From: JAFKFH01 sp017307375
Lineage (GTDB): Bacteria > Pseudomonadota > Alphaproteobacteria > Ferrovibrionales > Ferrovibrionaceae
Assembly (NCBI GenBank): GCA_965229335.1
Contig: OZ245874.1
Coordinates: 1,984,001-2,048,000 of the forward strand
Length of the DNA stretch: 64,000 nt
Direction of reading: 5' to 3'
A program made the position numbers and the translations under genes. Shown here piece by piece: positions 61,880-64,000 of the stretch. Each line of letters begins with the position of its first letter. Position 1 is the first letter of the stretch. Below the pieces are notes generated by a model. That model saw nothing but the letters and a program-made list of their open reading frames with translations. It ran no database searches and had not been told where the DNA came from.

Positions 61880-62579
61880 GGTTTCCGGGCTGAAAGTCCG
61901 CTATGGCAATCGCGAGGCGCTGCACGGGATCGACCTCGAGGTCGGAACCGGCGAGATCGTCACCCTGGTCGGCTCGAACGGCGCCGGCAAGACGACGACG
62001 CTGAAGGCGATTTCCGGCATCCTGCGCGCGACCGACGGCCAGGTCGAGTTCGGAGGCGAGCGCATCGACCGGCTGTCGCCGCATGCCATCATCGCCCGCG
62101 GCGTCGTGCATGTGCCGGAGGGCCGCCTGCTCTTCGCCGACATGACGGTGATGGAGCATCTGGAGCTCGGTGCCTTGCGCGCCCCCTCGGGCAAGGCGGG
62201 CTATGCCCGTCGCCTCGACTGGGTGTTCGAACTGTTCCCGGTCCTCAAGGAGCGGGTGGCCCAGCGCGCAGGTACCATGTCGGGCGGCCAGCAACAGATG
62301 GTTGCCATTGCCCGCGGGCTGATGGCCGAGCCCAAATGCCTGATGCTCGACGAGCCGTCCCTCGGCCTTGCCCCGATCGTCGTCGACACGCTCGCCGACA
62401 CGATCCTGACGCTGCATCGAGCGGGCATTGCCATCCTGCTGGTCGAGCAGCGTGTCGACCTCGCGCTGCGCCTGGCCGACCGCGCCTACGTCCTCGAAAC
62501 CGGCCGGGTCGTGCTGAGCGGCGCGGCCGATGCGCTGGCCGAGGACGACCGCGTCCGTGAAGCCTATCTGGGAGCATAG
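61872..62579 (+). CDS. livF: Branched-chain-type ABC ATPase, LivF
   Basis: A 235-residue ATPase with Walker A GSNGAGKTT near residue 35, HVPEGRLLFADMTVMEHL, signature MSGGQQQMVAIARGLM, Walker B CLMLDEPSLGLAP and the switch region LLVEQRVDLAL. It starts with GTG, overlapping the LivG end by eight bases. The Rieske oxygenase gene begins two bases after its stop. Confidence 0.93.
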   Translation: MLKVSGLKVRYGNREALHGIDLEVGTGEIVTLVGSNGAGKTTTLKAISGILRATDGQVEFGGERIDRLSPHAIIARGVVHVPEGRLLFADMTVMEHLELGALRAPSGKAGYARRLDWVFELFPVLKERVAQRAGTMSGGQQQMVAIARGLMAEPKCLMLDEPSLGLAPIVVDTLADTILTLHRAGIAILLVEQRVDLALRLADRAYVLETGRVVLSGAADALAEDDRVREAYLGA

Positions 62580-62581
62580 CC

Positions 62582-63922
62582 ATGAACAGCCAGGCCCCTC
62601 GCCGTACCGCCGGTGCCTTCCAGGGTTATTATCGCCGCGACGTGCCGCCGGAAGACACCCGCCTGACCCATGTCGGCCCGAACACGCCGATGGGCGAACT
62701 GATGCGGCGCTACTGGCAGCCGGTCTGCCTGTCGTCCGAGCTGCGCGACCTGCCGCTGGCGCTACGCATCCTCGGCGAGGATCTGGTGGCGTTCCGCGAT
62801 GGCCAGAACCGCATCGGGCTGATGCATCGCCATTGTGCCCATCGCGGGGCGTCGCTCGAATTCGGCCGCATCGCCGACCAGGGCATCCGCTGCTGTTATC
62901 ACGGCTGGCATTTCGACATCGACGGGACGCTGCTGTCCTGCCCCGGCGAGCCGCCGGCCTCGGAGGCGACGCTGAAGCGCAACGTCGCCCAGGGTGCCTA
63001 TCCCGCGCGCGAAGCCCATGGGCTGGTCTTCGCCTATATGGGACCGCCCGAGGATGTGCCGGAATTCCCCGTCTACGACAGCTTCGGCCTGCCGGGGGTC
63101 GACCTTGTTCCCTACTCGATCCATCACGACTGCAACTGGCTGCAGGTGCATGAGAACCTGATGGACCCGCTGCACGCGGTGTTCCTGCACAGCCGGATGG
63201 GCGAGGTCCAGCTGACCGCCGCCTGGGGCGAGATGCCGGTGACCGAATGGTCCGAGCATAACGACCGGATGTACTATGTCACCACCCGCCGCCTGGGCGA
63301 CAAGGTCTGGGTGCGCTTCAACGAGGTGGCGGTGCCGAATTTCGGCCAGGTTGCGGGCTTCTGGGAAGAGGGGCGCGAGGAAACCTGGTTCCAGCGTGTC
63401 GGCGCCACCCGCTGGACCGTGCCGATCGACGATACCCATTGCTGGATCTTCGGCCTGCGCCATTTCTCGGACGAACTCGAGAAGCAGGGTATCGGCAACA
63501 AGGCGCTGGTCGGGCGCAACTCGCTCGACATCTACGGCCAGACCGGCGAGCGGCCGTATGAGGAGATGCAGCGCAATACCGGCGACTGGGAGGCCGAGGT
63601 CTCGCAGCGGCCGATCGCCATCCACGGCGCCGAGAATCGCGGTTCGACCGATCGCGGGGTCATCCAACTGCGCCGCAGCCTGTTGCGCGCGCTGGACGAG
63701 GCGCCGTCGCCTACTCCCGCCGTCGACGGCGTTGTGCCGACCTGGACGTCGAATACGGTGATGACGATTCCCGAACGCGCTGGCGAGGACGACCGCGATA
63801 TGCTGGGGCGCATCGGTCGCGCGGTCGTCGATGCCGTCATTGCGGCCGATGGCTTCGCCCCGACCGACCGAGCGGCCCGGATTGCCGCCGCGCTGAAGGA
63901 GATCCCTGCCCGGATCGGTTGA
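62582..63922 (+). CDS. Rieske non-haem iron aromatic oxygenase, alpha subunit (phthalate-dioxygenase-like)
   Basis: A 446-residue oxygenase. The Rieske [2Fe-2S] ligands are Cys85 and His87 in RHCAHRGAS, and Cys104 and His107 in RCCYHGWHFD. The mononuclear-iron region is ENLMDPLHAVFLHSRM near residues 195-210. The length and motif order match the phthalate dioxygenase/vanillate demethylase group, which needs a separate reductase and no beta subunit; no reductase gene is visible before the window ends. It would hydroxylate or O-demethylate an aromatic acid. Co-transcription with the importer suggests that it acts early on the imported substrate. Confidence 0.9.
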   Translation: MNSQAPRRTAGAFQGYYRRDVPPEDTRLTHVGPNTPMGELMRRYWQPVCLSSELRDLPLALRILGEDLVAFRDGQNRIGLMHRHCAHRGASLEFGRIADQGIRCCYHGWHFDIDGTLLSCPGEPPASEATLKRNVAQGAYPAREAHGLVFAYMGPPEDVPEFPVYDSFGLPGVDLVPYSIHHDCNWLQVHENLMDPLHAVFLHSRMGEVQLTAAWGEMPVTEWSEHNDRMYYVTTRRLGDKVWVRFNEVAVPNFGQVAGFWEEGREETWFQRVGATRWTVPIDDTHCWIFGLRHFSDELEKQGIGNKALVGRNSLDIYGQTGERPYEEMQRNTGDWEAEVSQRPIAIHGAENRGSTDRGVIQLRRSLLRALDEAPSPTPAVDGVVPTWTSNTVMTIPERAGEDDRDMLGRIGRAVVDAVIAADGFAPTDRAARIAAALKEIPARIG

Positions 63923-63958
63923 TTCCGCGCTTTACCGCCGCCAGCCGATCCGTAGACT

Positions 63959-63980
63959 GCCCCCGATCGCGATTGGGGGC
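63959..63980. promoter_or_regulatory. Near-perfect 22-bp palindrome after the Rieske gene
   Basis: GCCCCC, a G, the palindrome ATCGCGAT, a T, and GGGGGC: every position pairs except the single G/T pair flanking the centre. It starts 36 bases past the Rieske stop and ends 5 bases before a possible new ATG. It could be an operator for the next gene or a terminator stem without a T-run. Confidence 0.45.
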
Positions 63981-63985
63981 GGCGG

Positions 63986-64000
63986 ATGGTCCGGTTGTGG
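63986..64000 (+). CDS. Possible start of a further gene, cut by the window edge
   Basis: An ATG at 63986 follows GGGGGCGGCGG with no stop in the five codons available (MVRLW). Too short to judge; noted because it directly follows the palindrome. Confidence 0.2.

Overview
The window is a dense, GC-rich (roughly two-thirds G+C) chromosomal stretch that looks like an alphaproteobacterium of the Rhodospirillales/Rhizobiales type. That inference rests on gene content (TRAP, Liv and Tau-type importers, CaiB transferases, many one-gene regulators) and codon use, not on a marker gene. I see no rRNA, tRNA, CRISPR array, insertion sequence or prophage. No gap between genes reaches 300 bases; the longest is about 240 bases at 41615-41854. 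Almost everything is catabolic or transport modules, each with its own regulator (nine regulators in 64 kb).

Layout. 1-2211: end of a metal-binding HMA protein and a Cu+ P-type ATPase. 2251-10143: a ModA-like binding protein and GntR regulator, divergent from an aromatic meta-cleavage operon (FAH hydrolase, extradiol dioxygenase, FAD hydroxylase) that continues into a complete TRAP transporter. 10140-17625: a zinc-type ADH divergent from an HxlR regulator, an AraC regulator, a methyltransferase/TetR pair with a clear operator, a lipoprotein/membrane-protein pair, and an NmrA-like reductase divergent from a second HxlR. 17635-24514: a DadA-like oxidase, an RpiR repressor, and an operon of N-formylglutamate-amidohydrolase-like, glutamine-synthetase-like, aldehyde dehydrogenase and Fe-alcohol dehydrogenase genes that reads as gamma-glutamylation catabolism of an amine or amino alcohol. 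24594-25556: DmeF metal efflux. 25633-33912: a metallophore-uptake locus with the parts list of yersiniabactin import (two half-ABC proteins, AraC regulator, MFS, FyuA-like receptor) but no biosynthetic genes, plus an uncharacterised small protein.

34052-45960 is a catabolic island in three transcription units: nitronate-monooxygenase-like and acyl-CoA synthetase; carotenoid-cleavage-type oxygenase, thiolase, CaiB and a tandem HxlR regulator; and a Tau/Ssu-type ABC importer with an alpha/beta hydrolase and an SDR lacking its catalytic residues. A related 18-bp element lies in front of all three units, suggesting one regulon. 46087-51760 holds a secreted NlpC/P60 plus pepsin-like protein, an amidase and an MFS exporter. 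51941-63922 is an IclR regulator divergent from a long run: MBL hydrolase, FAD oxidase, aconitase-type large and small subunits, PEP-mutase/isocitrate-lyase-type lyase, a complete Liv ABC importer and a Rieske oxygenase.

A recurrent organisational feature is that four of seven convergent gene pairs overlap by exactly CTAG, one TAG stop codon on each strand.
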